From Arenimonas sp049195245 (lineage in GTDB: Bacteria > Pseudomonadota > Gammaproteobacteria > Xanthomonadales > Xanthomonadaceae): a stretch of DNA of 64,000 nt. Both the position numbers and the translations under genes were made by a program. This document shows, piece by piece, positions 36,784-46,844 of the stretch; the first letter of the stretch is position 1, and every line of letters starts with the position of its first letter. The notes under the pieces are model-generated. The model worked only from the letters and a program-made list of their open reading frames with translations. It was not told where the DNA came from and made no database searches. Location of the stretch: NCBI RefSeq assembly GCF_049195245.1, contig NZ_JBMIRR010000021.1, positions 148,789 to 212,788 of the forward strand. Direction: 5' to 3'.

Positions 36784-37538
36784 CACGTCCCCGCCTCCGC
36801 GGGCAGCACGGGACGCCGGCGCTCGCGCCGGTTCACGTACAGCGGGATCAGGCCGCCCAGCAGCATGTACAGGTACATCGGCAGGCCCGCCACCCCGGCG
36901 CCGCGGTGATCGCTGAACACCGTGAGCAACAGCAGGCTGCTGACGATGCTCAGCAGCGCGGTGCCGGTGAGCAGGGCCTGGATGCCGATCTCGGTGCCGG
37001 TCTCGTGCCGCTCCAGCGCATCCAGGCCCAGCGCGTCGCCGCGGCGCAGCGCGTGCAGGTTGAGCAGCAGCAGGATGATCGACAGCGCGCAGAAGCCGGC
37101 GCCGTAAATGATGAAGGCGGTCTGCAGGTCGAAGTTCACGTTGTCGCCGTCGATCACCAGGTCGGCCGGCACGAAGCCGCCGCTCATCACGTACAGGCCG
37201 CTGGCCACCACCATGCGCAGCGGGTAAACGTAGACCAGCACCGCCAGCACCAGGGCCATGCTGAGCACCGTGGACGGCGTGTCGTCGAGCCCGAAGCGCC
37301 GGCTCCAGCGGTTGTGCGCCGACCAGAACATCGCGATCAGCACGAAGCACAGCACAAACACCGGCGTGCGCCGCAGCGCCTCGCGCAGTTCGGCGAAACT
37401 GTCGGGCAGGTTGTCGCCGGCGATCACCAGCAGCGTCAGCGCGAAGGCGAAGGCGGCGTCCACGAAGGTCTCCAGCCGCGTCACCTGCTGGCCGCGCAGT
37501 CGGAAGCCGTTTTCGCGGGGCAGTTGGCTCAGGTCCAT
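36783..37538 (-). CDS. TMEM175-like (DUF1211) membrane protein, copy 2
   Basis: A 251-residue membrane protein with about six membrane segments and the N-terminal signature RLETFVDAAFAFALTLLVIAG. This corresponds to the RxxxFSDxVFAIAxTL pore motif of TMEM175-family cation (potassium) channels; the Ser-Asp is Val-Asp here. Length fits one six-helix repeat of the bacterial type. It follows a paralogue with a 30-nt gap and is translationally coupled to bioD. Channel function is inferred from the family. Confidence 0.85.
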   Translation of the reverse strand: MDLSQLPRENGFRLRGQQVTRLETFVDAAFAFALTLLVIAGDNLPDSFAELREALRRTPVFVLCFVLIAMFWSAHNRWSRRFGLDDTPSTVLSMALVLAVLVYVYPLRMVVASGLYVMSGGFVPADLVIDGDNVNFDLQTAFIIYGAGFCALSIILLLLNLHALRRGDALGLDALERHETGTEIGIQALLTGTALLSIVSSLLLLTVFSDHRGAGVAGLPMYLYMLLGGLIPLYVNRRERRRPVLPAEAGT

Positions 37539-37568
37539 GCGGGTCCTCGTGCGGGGATGGCGGCGGCC

Positions 37569-38309
37569 TCAGGCGCCCGCCTGCGCCTTGCGCCAGCGCT
37601 CGCACCGGCGCCGGAACAGCGGCGGCGCCAGGTTGAGCAGGAAGAACACGAAGCCCGGCAGGCCCAGCCACACGCCGCTTTCGGCGCGTGCCGGGATCAG
37701 CAGGGCCAGCGTGATCGACAGCAGTGCCACCATCGGCACCGCGGCCCAGTTCATGATCTCGAAGCGCGTCTGGGCCTGCTCGTGCAGCGACAGCGACAGC
37801 GCCGCGCGGCAGCGCCAGGCGTGCCAGTACAGCGCCGCCACCACCGCACCCAGCAGGCCGAAGGCGACCGCGAACAGCATGAACATGGCCGGCACGTCGC
37901 TGACCTCGTTGAAGCTGAAGTTGGTGGGCAGGTAGCCGCCGCTGAGCGCGTTGAACAGGCTGGAGAACACCATGCGCATCGGATACACGAAGATCAGCAC
38001 CAGGAACACCAGCAGGATGCTCAGCCGCCGGCTGGTGAGGTCGTCCAGGCCGTAGCGCCGGCTCCAGTCGGCGTGGCCCGACCAGCAGCGCATGATCAGC
38101 AGGAAGCTGGCGGCGTACGTGGGCACGGCCATCATCGCCAGCACCAGCGCATCGATACTGCGCGGGATCTCGTTGCCGGCGATCACCACCAGGGTCAGGG
38201 CGAACGCGAAAGCCGCGTCCACGAAGGCTTCCAGCCGGGTCGACTGGGCGCCGCGATCGCGGAATCCGTCGGCGCTGTTGATGCCGGCCTGGCCGGGTGG
38301 GGTGGACAT
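37569..38309 (-). CDS. TMEM175-like (DUF1211) membrane protein, copy 1
   Basis: A 246-residue paralogue of the next gene, sharing RLEAFVDAAFAFALTLVVIAGNEIP, a WSRRYGLDD loop and VYPMRMVFSSLF with the same spacing. About six membrane segments. The pair presumably arose by tandem duplication and may assemble as a hetero-oligomer or act separately. It heads the transcript that ends in bioD. It is divergent from msrC, whose start is 65 nt away. Confidence 0.85.
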   Translation of the reverse strand: MSTPPGQAGINSADGFRDRGAQSTRLEAFVDAAFAFALTLVVIAGNEIPRSIDALVLAMMAVPTYAASFLLIMRCWSGHADWSRRYGLDDLTSRRLSILLVFLVLIFVYPMRMVFSSLFNALSGGYLPTNFSFNEVSDVPAMFMLFAVAFGLLGAVVAALYWHAWRCRAALSLSLHEQAQTRFEIMNWAAVPMVALLSITLALLIPARAESGVWLGLPGFVFFLLNLAPPLFRRRCERWRKAQAGA

Positions 38310-38374
38310 GGCGGGACTTTATCAGGCCGCCCCGGCGGTCGCTGCTACACTGGCCGCCCCCACCGAGGACCGCC

Positions 38375-38863
38375 ATGTTCCAGGCCCTTTCCCTCAGCGG
38401 CGACAAGCCCGACCAGTACGCCCAGCTGCTTGAACAGGCCCGCGGCCTGATGCACGGCGAGCGCGATCGCACCGCCAACGCGGCCAACCTGTCGTCGCTG
38501 GTGTTCCATTCCCTGCCCGACCTGAACTGGGTGGGCTTCTACTTCTTCGACGGCACCGAGCTGGTGGTCGGCCCCTTCCAGGGCCATCCGGCCTGCGTGC
38601 GCATCGCGCTGGGCCGCGGCGTCTGCGGCACCGCCGCGGCGACCCGGCAGACCCAGCGCGTGCCCGACGTGGACGCCTTCCCGGGGCACATCCCCTGCGA
38701 TTCGGCCTCGCGCTCGGAGCTGGTGGTGCCGCTGTACGCCGGCGACACCCTGGTGGGCGTGTTCGATCTCGACAGCCCGCGCCTGGACCGCTTCGACGAG
38801 GCCGACCAGCGTGGCCTCGAAGCCATCGCGCAAGCGTTCATGGAATCAATGGGTCCGGACTGA
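38375..38863 (+). CDS. msrC: Free methionine-(R)-sulfoxide reductase (GAF domain)
   Basis: A 162-residue GAF-fold enzyme that reduces free methionine-(R)-sulfoxide. The three redox cysteines are Cys74, Cys84 and Cys108, with the 10- and 24-residue spacing of E. coli fRMsr (84/94/118). The motif SRSELVVPL and the NWVGFYF strand complete the family pattern. It is followed after a 26-nt gap by the TfoX-domain gene on the same strand. Confidence 0.94.
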   Translation: MFQALSLSGDKPDQYAQLLEQARGLMHGERDRTANAANLSSLVFHSLPDLNWVGFYFFDGTELVVGPFQGHPACVRIALGRGVCGTAAATRQTQRVPDVDAFPGHIPCDSASRSELVVPLYAGDTLVGVFDLDSPRLDRFDEADQRGLEAIAQAFMESMGPD

Positions 38864-38889
38864 GCGCCGTACCGCCGCGGGAGTGAGTG

Positions 38890-39279
38890 ATGAGTTCGGG
38901 CAGCAAGCTTCGCAACATCGGTCCCAAGTCCGCCGCCTGGCTGCGCCAGACCGGCATCCGCAGCCAGGAAGACCTGGAGGCCGTGGGCGCCCTGGCCGCC
39001 TTCGTCCGGGTCAAGCGCGCCGGCTTCAAGCCCAGCCTCAACCTGCTGTATGCGCTGGAAGGCGCGATCCTGGGCTGCCACTGGCAGGAGATCCCGGAAG
39101 CGCGCCGCAGTGAACTGGTGCTGGCCGCCGGTGATGAAGTGGCCAAGCTGCCCCTGCCCAAGAACAAGCGCATGCCGGCGGCCGGCCCGGTGACCACGGT
39201 GCACAGCGACGAGGACGAGGGCGCGATGCCCGAGCCCGAATTCGGCTTCGACGATCCGGGGCAGTCCAGCCAGGACTGA
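38890..39279 (+). CDS. TfoX/Sxy C-terminal-domain protein
   Basis: A 129-residue protein whose first 80 residues form a TfoX C-terminal-type helix-hairpin-helix domain (LRNIGPKSAAWLRQTGI, LNLLYALEGAILGCHW). An acidic disordered tail follows. It lacks the N-terminal domain of full-length TfoX/Sxy competence regulators, so a role in competence cannot be assumed. The ATG at 38890 has GGGAG 6 nt upstream; a GTG directly before it is the alternative. Confidence 0.85.
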   Translation: MSSGSKLRNIGPKSAAWLRQTGIRSQEDLEAVGALAAFVRVKRAGFKPSLNLLYALEGAILGCHWQEIPEARRSELVLAAGDEVAKLPLPKNKRMPAAGPVTTVHSDEDEGAMPEPEFGFDDPGQSSQD

Positions 39280-39295
39280 GCGCGCGGACCGCGCC

Positions 39296-39874
39296 TCAGC
39301 GCACCACGGCGTAGTCGCGCGCATCCTCGCGCCAGCGCGGGGTGGCGCGGATGGTCGGCAGCACCTGGTCCACCTCGTCCACCAGCGCCCACATCGCGGC
39401 GTGTTCCGGGTTCATGAAGCGCTCGGCGATCACGCTGTCCATGAAGCCGGCCAGCGGCGCGTAGAAACCACGCGTGTTGAGCAGCAGGATCGGGTTGAAG
39501 TACAGGCCCAGGCGCTTGAGCGTGATCGCCTCGAACAGTTCTTCCAGCGTGCCGCAGCCACCGGGCAGCGCCACCACCGCATCGCTGCCGGTGAGCAGGC
39601 GGTGCTTGCGCTCGCGCATGTCTTCCACCAGCTCCAGGCGCGTGAGTCCGGGGTGGCCCCATTCCAGGTCGGCCATGAAGCGCGGCAGGATGCCGATCAC
39701 TTCGCCCCCGGCCGACAGCGCGCCATCGGCGACTGCGCCCATCAGGCCCTGTGAGCCTCCGCCGTACACCAGGCTGCAGCCTTCGGTGGCCAGCGCCACG
39801 CCCAGCGCACGGGCGGCGGCGTGGAATTCCGGCGCGACCTGCGCACTGGAGGCGGCATAAACGCAGACACGCAT
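39296..39874 (-). CDS. LOG-family (TIGR00730) nucleotide phosphoribohydrolase
   Basis: A 192-residue Rossmann-like enzyme of the LOG/YgdH/lysine-decarboxylase-like family, which hydrolyses purine nucleotide 5'-monophosphates and, in some members, cytokinin riboside monophosphates. Signatures are YGGGSQGLMG and ALPGGCGTLEELFEA, with the Arg in MRERKHRLL. The ATG at 39874 is preceded by GGAG 6 nt upstream; a GTG 12 nt upstream is less likely. The substrate in this organism is not determined by sequence. Confidence 0.93.
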   Translation of the reverse strand: MRVCVYAASSAQVAPEFHAAARALGVALATEGCSLVYGGGSQGLMGAVADGALSAGGEVIGILPRFMADLEWGHPGLTRLELVEDMRERKHRLLTGSDAVVALPGGCGTLEELFEAITLKRLGLYFNPILLLNTRGFYAPLAGFMDSVIAERFMNPEHAAMWALVDEVDQVLPTIRATPRWREDARDYAVVR

Positions 39875-40161
39875 GGCGATCTCCACAACCGGGGCCCGGG
39901 CGGGGATCGCCGGGGCCTGCGCAGTCTAGCGTTTGCGGCCGCGGTCGGCGGGGCGGGGCCGCGCCGCGCCGTGCATTTTCCGAGCGCAGCATCACCGCTG
40001 AAATCATTGCCGGTTGATGTGCTGCGGTTACCGTACTCGGCTATCGCGTGCGGCGGGGTCCAAACTTCTGGCCCCGTGGTACCAGCGCGGCCGCGGGACC
40101 GCGGCTGGACCAGGACTTCATGCAGGAGGAGGGCTGGGCGAGCGCCTTCGGAGCCGCCCGC

Positions 40162-41985
<1,824 letters not shown>

Positions 41986-42070
41986 GGACTGGCTTCCTTG
42001 ACCGGTTTAGTGCGCCAGTTTACCGGATGCACCGCGGTCCACGGCCTCGCCCGACGGCCGGTCGGCACGC

Positions 42071-42117
42071 TGTCCGCCCGGGCTTGGCCGGACGGCCGGC
42101 GGACACCCGGACGGCCG
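42071..42117 (+). promoter_or_regulatory. Repeat cluster upstream of the sigma-54 promoter (possible enhancer)
   Basis: The region contains TGTCCGCC (42071-42078) and its inverse GGCGGACA (42098-42105), and a direct repeat CCGGACGGCCG (42088-42098 and 42107-42117). It sits about 60-105 nt upstream of the predicted start of transcription, the usual place for an NtrC-class activator site. The cognate activator is encoded in the same operon. Binding is inferred. Confidence 0.5.
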
Positions 42118-42148
42118 CTGCCGGCCTTTGAGTTCAATGACTTGGCGC

Positions 42149-42164
42149 TGGCATGGCTTGTGCA
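42149..42164 (+). promoter_or_regulatory. Sigma-54 (-24/-12) promoter of the exporter operon
   Basis: TGGCATGGCTTGTGCA matches the consensus TGGCAC-N5-TTGCA in both halves, and the invariant GG and GC are exactly 10 nt apart. The first start codon follows 37 nt downstream. The operon itself encodes a sigma-54-dependent activator, which strongly supports the call. Confidence 0.8.
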
Positions 42165-42200
42165 ACGCCCTTGCAGTCACTTCCACCCCCGCAGGTTGCC

Positions 42201-43469
42201 ATGATCCGCGACACCTCCGCCCAGGACCGCAGCGTCAGCCCCCAGCAGCAGCCGCGCTCGCGCCGCCCCTGGTGGCTGGCTGCCATCGCCGGCGTGCTGG
42301 TGCTGCTGGCCGGCTGGACAGTGTCGGGCTGGCTGGGCAGCGCCCGCGCGGTATCGGGCGAGCGGCTGCGCTACGCCGAGGTCAGCCGCGGCACCCTGGT
42401 GCGCGACGCGGCGGTGAACGGCCGCGTGGTCGCGGCGGTCAGCCCCACCCTCTATTCGCCCGCCGGCGGCACCGTGACGCTGAAGATCAACGCCGGCGAC
42501 ACCGTGAAGCAGGGCCAGGTGATGGCCGTGCTGGACTCGCCCGAACTGGACAACGAACTGCAGCGCGAGCGCGCCACCCTGAGCCAGCTCGAGGCCGAGG
42601 TGTCGCGCCAGCGCATCCTGGCCCAGAAGGCCAGCCTGCTGGCCCGCCGCGATGCCGACGACGCCGAGGTGGTGCGGCTCGCCGCCGTGCGCGACCTGCA
42701 GCGCGCGCAGCGTGGCTTCGAGCTGGGCGCGATCCCGGAAGTGGAGCTGCTGCGCGCCAAAGATGCGATGGCCAGCGCCGAGATCCGCAGCAAGCACGCC
42801 GGTTCGGCCGCGGGCCTGGAAACCCAGGACGTGGCGCTGGCGCTCAAGACCCAGCAGCAGCTGCTGGAACGCCAGCGCCTGCTCACCGCCAACCTCGAGC
42901 GCCGGGTGGACGAGCTCAACGTGCGCGCGCCGGTGGACGGCATCATCGGCACGCTCAACGTGGCCGACCGCGCCGTGGTGGTCGCCAACACCGCGCTGAT
43001 GACGGTGGTGGACCTGTCGCGACTGGAAGTGGAGCTGGCCATGCCCGAAAGCTATGCCGAGGACCTGGGCCTGGGCATGGGCGCGGAAGTGCGCATCGGC
43101 GCGGTCACCGCCACCGGCAAAATCTCCGCCATCTCGCCCGAGGTGGTGAACAACCAGGTGCTGGCGCGCGTGCGCTTCGACGGCGAGCAGCCGCCGGGAC
43201 TGCGCCAGAACCAGCGGGTGTCGGCCCGGGTGCTGTTCGAGGAGCGCGCCGACGTGCTGATGCTGGCCCGCGGCCCCTTCATCGAGGACCAGGGCGGGCG
43301 CTACGCCTACGTGATGGTGGACGGCGTGGCCGAGCGCCGGCCGATCCGCCTGGGCGTGACCAGCGTGGCCGCGGTCGAGATCCTCGAGGGCCTGCAGCAG
43401 GGCGACCGCGTGGTGATCGCCGGCACCGACAACTTCCAGAACGCCGAGCGCGTTTCGATCAACGAATGA
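42201..43469 (+). CDS. Periplasmic adaptor of a MacAB-like ABC exporter
   Basis: A 422-residue HlyD/MacA-like membrane fusion protein with one membrane anchor (about residues 23-45). It has a lipoyl-like motif (SPAGGTVTLKINAGDTVKQGQ), a long coiled-coil hairpin (about 110-230) and the second lipoyl half (RAPVDGIIGTLNVADRAVV). The C-terminal beta domain runs to EGLQQGDRVVIAGTDNF. It is first in a six-gene operon of adaptor, ATPase, two permeases, response regulator and kinase. Such adaptors carry substrates to an outer-membrane channel; the substrate is unknown. Confidence 0.92.
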   Translation: MIRDTSAQDRSVSPQQQPRSRRPWWLAAIAGVLVLLAGWTVSGWLGSARAVSGERLRYAEVSRGTLVRDAAVNGRVVAAVSPTLYSPAGGTVTLKINAGDTVKQGQVMAVLDSPELDNELQRERATLSQLEAEVSRQRILAQKASLLARRDADDAEVVRLAAVRDLQRAQRGFELGAIPEVELLRAKDAMASAEIRSKHAGSAAGLETQDVALALKTQQQLLERQRLLTANLERRVDELNVRAPVDGIIGTLNVADRAVVVANTALMTVVDLSRLEVELAMPESYAEDLGLGMGAEVRIGAVTATGKISAISPEVVNNQVLARVRFDGEQPPGLRQNQRVSARVLFEERADVLMLARGPFIEDQGGRYAYVMVDGVAERRPIRLGVTSVAAVEILEGLQQGDRVVIAGTDNFQNAERVSINE

Positions 43470-43527
43470 CCCCTACCCCCGTGCGCGCCGCGCACACCCA
43501 CGACTCCCGCCACCGAGGACGCCCGCC

Positions 43528-44247
43528 ATGCTTCGCATGACCAACCTGAGCAAGGTCTACCGCACCCACATGATCGAGACGCACGCGCTGCGCGGCTTCG
43601 ACATCCACGTCAAGGAAGGCGAGTTCGTGGCGGTCACGGGTCCGTCGGGCTCGGGCAAGACGACCTTCCTCAACATCGCCGGCCTGCTGGAGGAGTTCAG
43701 CGGCGGCGAGTTCCTGCTCGATGGCGTGGACGTGCGCGGCATGGACGACAACGCCCGCTCGAAGCTGCGCAACGAGAAGCTGGGCTTCATCTTCCAGGGC
43801 TTCAACCTGATTCCCGACCTGAACCTGTTCGACAACGTGGACGTGCCGCTGCGCTACCGCGGCTTCAACGGCGCCGAGCGCAAGCGCCGCATCGAGGACG
43901 CGCTGGCCCAGGTCGGCCTGGCCTCGCGCCAGAAGCACTACCCGGCCGAACTCTCCGGCGGCCAGCAGCAGCGCGTGGCGATCGCGCGCGCGCTGGCCGG
44001 CTCGCCCAAGCTGCTGCTGGCCGACGAGCCCACCGGCAACCTGGATTCGCAGATGGCGCGCGGCGTGATGGAGCTGCTTGAGGAGATCAACGCGCGCGGC
44101 ACCACCATCCTGATGGTGACCCACGACCCCGAGCTGGCGGCGCGCGCGCACCGCAACGTGCACATCATCGACGGCCAGGTCTCGGACCTGACGCACGAGA
44201 CCCAGCGCACGCTCGCGGCGGTCGCCGCCAACCCCGCCAACGCCTGA
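43528..44247 (+). CDS. ABC transporter ATP-binding protein, MacB/LolD type
   Basis: A 239-residue ATPase with Walker A GPSGSGKTT (38-46), Q-loop FIFQGFNLIPDLNLFDNV, signature LSGGQQQRVAIARAL, Walker B LLLADEPTGNLDS and H-loop MVTHD. The LADEPTGNLDS and NLIPDLN patterns are those of the MacB/LolD/FtsE family, which works with FtsX-fold permeases. These are the next two genes. Confidence 0.97.
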   Translation: MLRMTNLSKVYRTHMIETHALRGFDIHVKEGEFVAVTGPSGSGKTTFLNIAGLLEEFSGGEFLLDGVDVRGMDDNARSKLRNEKLGFIFQGFNLIPDLNLFDNVDVPLRYRGFNGAERKRRIEDALAQVGLASRQKHYPAELSGGQQQRVAIARALAGSPKLLLADEPTGNLDSQMARGVMELLEEINARGTTILMVTHDPELAARAHRNVHIIDGQVSDLTHETQRTLAAVAANPANA

Positions 44248-44257
44248 GGAGCCCGCC

Positions 44258-45571
44258 ATGTTCCGCTACTACCTGGGCCTGGGCTTCCGCAGCCTGCGCC
44301 GCAACCCGGTGCTGACCACCCTGATGGTGCTGACGCTGTCGGTGGGCGTGGCCGCCAGCATGACCACGCTGACCCTGCTGCGCGGCATGTCGGGCGACCC
44401 GATCCCGTCCAAGAGCGACGTGCTGTTCGTACCGCTGCTTGACAACAACCCGGCCGAAAACCCGAACGACGGCGGCGAGCCGCCGCAGCAGGTGTCCTAC
44501 ACCGACGCCACCAACCTCTGGCAGCAGGGCAAGGGCAAGCGCCGCACGCCGATCTACGGCCTGGCGCCCGCCATCGACCCGGGCCGCGCCGACCTGCCGC
44601 CCTTCTTCAGCGAAGGCGTGGCGGTGGGCGCCGACTTCTTCCCGATGTTCGAGGTGCCCTTCCTTTACGGCCAGCCCTGGAGCGCCGCCGACGACACCAA
44701 GGGCGCCTCGGTGGTGGTGATCGGCCGCAGCCTGTCCGAGCGCATCTTCGGCGAGGGCGTGGACCCGGTCGGCAAGACCCTGCGCATCACCGACGCCGAC
44801 TACACCGTGGTCGGCGTGACCGATACCTGGAACCCGGTGCCGAAGTTCTACCGGCTGATCGGCGGCAACCAGTACGGCACCAGCGAGGACGTGATGATGC
44901 CGTTCAACACGGCGATCTCGCGCGACATGCAGATGAACGGCAGCCTGGACTGCTCCAGCGCGCCGCCGGCTCCCGGCTTCAAGGGCTACGTGGCGTCGGA
45001 ATGCGTGTGGATCCAGTACTGGGTCGAGCTTGAGAACGCCGGCCAGCGCAGCGAGTACGCCGATTACCTGGCGGCCTATGTCGCCGAGCAGAAGGCGCTG
45101 GGCCGCATGCAGCGCCCGGTCAACAACCGCCTCTACAACGTCAGGGAGTGGCTGGACCAGAACGGCGTGGTCAGCGACGACACCCGCACCTCGACCTGGC
45201 TCGCCTTCGGCTTCCTGCTGGTGTGCCTGGTGAACACGGTGGGCCTGCTGCTGGCCAAGTTCAGCGCGCGGCCGGGCGAGATCGGCGTGCGCCGGGCCTT
45301 GGGCGCCACGCGGCGCGACGTGTTCACCCAGTACCTGACCGAAGCCGGCGTGATCGGCCTGGTGGGCGCGGCGGTAGGCGTGGGCCTGACCTTCGGCGCG
45401 CTGGCCTTCATCCGCAACTTCGACGAAGGCATAGCCCAGATCACCCGCGTGGACGGCGTGATGCTGGCCACCGCGATCACGCTGTCGGTGGCCGCCAGCC
45501 TGGTGGCGGGACTGCTGCCGACCTGGCGCGCCTGCCAGGTGGTGCCCGCGCTGCAGCTCAAGAGCCAATAA
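44258..45571 (+). CDS. FtsX/MacB-type ABC permease, subunit 1
   Basis: A 437-residue permease with one N-terminal membrane segment (about 20-41), a large periplasmic MacB-like domain (FFSEGVAVGADFFPMFEVPFLYG, SLSERIFGEGVDPVGKTLRI), and three C-terminal membrane segments. The FtsX-fold motif EIGVRRALGATRRDVFTQYL is visible. It starts 10 nt after the ATPase gene. It should pair with the second permease as a heterodimer, unlike fused MacB. Confidence 0.94.
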   Translation: MFRYYLGLGFRSLRRNPVLTTLMVLTLSVGVAASMTTLTLLRGMSGDPIPSKSDVLFVPLLDNNPAENPNDGGEPPQQVSYTDATNLWQQGKGKRRTPIYGLAPAIDPGRADLPPFFSEGVAVGADFFPMFEVPFLYGQPWSAADDTKGASVVVIGRSLSERIFGEGVDPVGKTLRITDADYTVVGVTDTWNPVPKFYRLIGGNQYGTSEDVMMPFNTAISRDMQMNGSLDCSSAPPAPGFKGYVASECVWIQYWVELENAGQRSEYADYLAAYVAEQKALGRMQRPVNNRLYNVREWLDQNGVVSDDTRTSTWLAFGFLLVCLVNTVGLLLAKFSARPGEIGVRRALGATRRDVFTQYLTEAGVIGLVGAAVGVGLTFGALAFIRNFDEGIAQITRVDGVMLATAITLSVAASLVAGLLPTWRACQVVPALQLKSQ

Positions 45572-45596
45572 CCCAGGACCCGCCGAGGATACCGCC

Positions 45597-46829
45597 ATGG
45601 AAATCCGTCCCATCCTCTCCGCCATGCTGCGCAACAAGACCGCGCCGCTGCTCATCGCTGCGCAGGTCGCGCTCACCCTGGCCATCGTCTGCAACGCGCT
45701 CTACATCATCCGCGACCGCCTGGCCACGGCGGCGCGCCCCACCGGCGCCGACGAGCAGAACCTGACCGAGATCCGCTTCTACCCGCACCGGCAGATCACC
45801 GACATCGAGGACATGCAGCAGCGCGACATCGCCGCGATCAAGGCCATCCCGGGCGTGGTTTCGGCCACCTGGACAAACCAGATCCCACTGGGCCAGTCGA
45901 GCTGGAACAACGGCGGTCTCACCGCCGAGCGCGGCCGCCGCGACAGCGACATCGGCGCCACGCTGTACTTCAACGGCACCGGCGATTCGCTGGTGGACAC
46001 CTTCGGCCTGAAGATCGTCGAGGGGCGGTTCTTCGAGCCCGGGGAGTTCATCACTTCCAATCCCCAGCTGGACCGCAACCAGCCGGCGCACGTGATGGTC
46101 ACGCTGTCGCTGGCGCGACAGCTGTTTCCCGACGACACCAGCTACGTGGGCAAGGTCTTCTACATGGGCGGCGACGACAGTGCCGAAGGCGTGCGCATCG
46201 TCGGCGTGATCGAGCACCTGCAGAGCCCCAGCGCCCCCGCCGACGACGGCGCCAACGACAGCATCATCCTGCCGGTGCGCTACATCGACGCCTTCAGCCG
46301 CTACGCCGTGCGCACCGAGCCCGGCCAGCAGGACCGCGTGATGGCCGACGTCGAGAAGGCGCTGCTGGCGCTGCGCAACGACCGCATCCTGCTGGGCAAG
46401 CGCACCTTCGTCGAGGCGCGCGAGCGTCGCTATGCGGGGGAGAACATGATGGCCGGGCTGCTGATCGCGGTCACCGCCTTCCTGCTGCTGATCACCGCCA
46501 GCGGCATCGTCGGCATGGCCAGCCTGTGGGTGAACCAGCGCCGCAAGCAGATCGGCGTACGCCGCGCCCTGGGCGCGCGCCGGCACGACATCCTGCGCTA
46601 CTTCCTGCTCGAGAACGTGATGATCACCACCGGCGGCGTGCTGTCGGGCGTGCTGCTGGCCCTGGTGCTGAACAACGTGCTGGTGTCGGAGCTGGAGATC
46701 CCGCGCCTGCCCGCGGCCTACATCGGCATCACCATGGCGGTGATGTGGCTGCTGGGCCTGCTGGCGGTGCTGGGCCCGGCGTGGCGCGCCGCCGCGGTGC
46801 CGCCGGCCATCGCCACGCGCACCGCCTGA
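45597..46829 (+). CDS. FtsX/MacB-type ABC permease, subunit 2
   Basis: A 410-residue permease of the same fold as its neighbour: an N-terminal membrane segment (about 15-38), a periplasmic domain, and three C-terminal segments with the motif QIGVRRALGARRHDILRYFLLEN. The periplasmic domain is clearly different from subunit 1, so the two likely contribute different surfaces to substrate capture. It is followed 15 nt later by the regulator gene. Confidence 0.94.
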   Translation: MEIRPILSAMLRNKTAPLLIAAQVALTLAIVCNALYIIRDRLATAARPTGADEQNLTEIRFYPHRQITDIEDMQQRDIAAIKAIPGVVSATWTNQIPLGQSSWNNGGLTAERGRRDSDIGATLYFNGTGDSLVDTFGLKIVEGRFFEPGEFITSNPQLDRNQPAHVMVTLSLARQLFPDDTSYVGKVFYMGGDDSAEGVRIVGVIEHLQSPSAPADDGANDSIILPVRYIDAFSRYAVRTEPGQQDRVMADVEKALLALRNDRILLGKRTFVEARERRYAGENMMAGLLIAVTAFLLLITASGIVGMASLWVNQRRKQIGVRRALGARRHDILRYFLLENVMITTGGVLSGVLLALVLNNVLVSELEIPRLPAAYIGITMAVMWLLGLLAVLGPAWRAAAVPPAIATRTA

Positions 46830-46844
46830 AGGTAGGCTAGGCGC

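Noticed and set aside
39887..40161. Small gene or structured RNA between the LOG-family gene and glmS
   Set aside because: Only an imperfect GC hairpin near 40084-40113 was seen; no ribosome site, conserved motif or U-tract.
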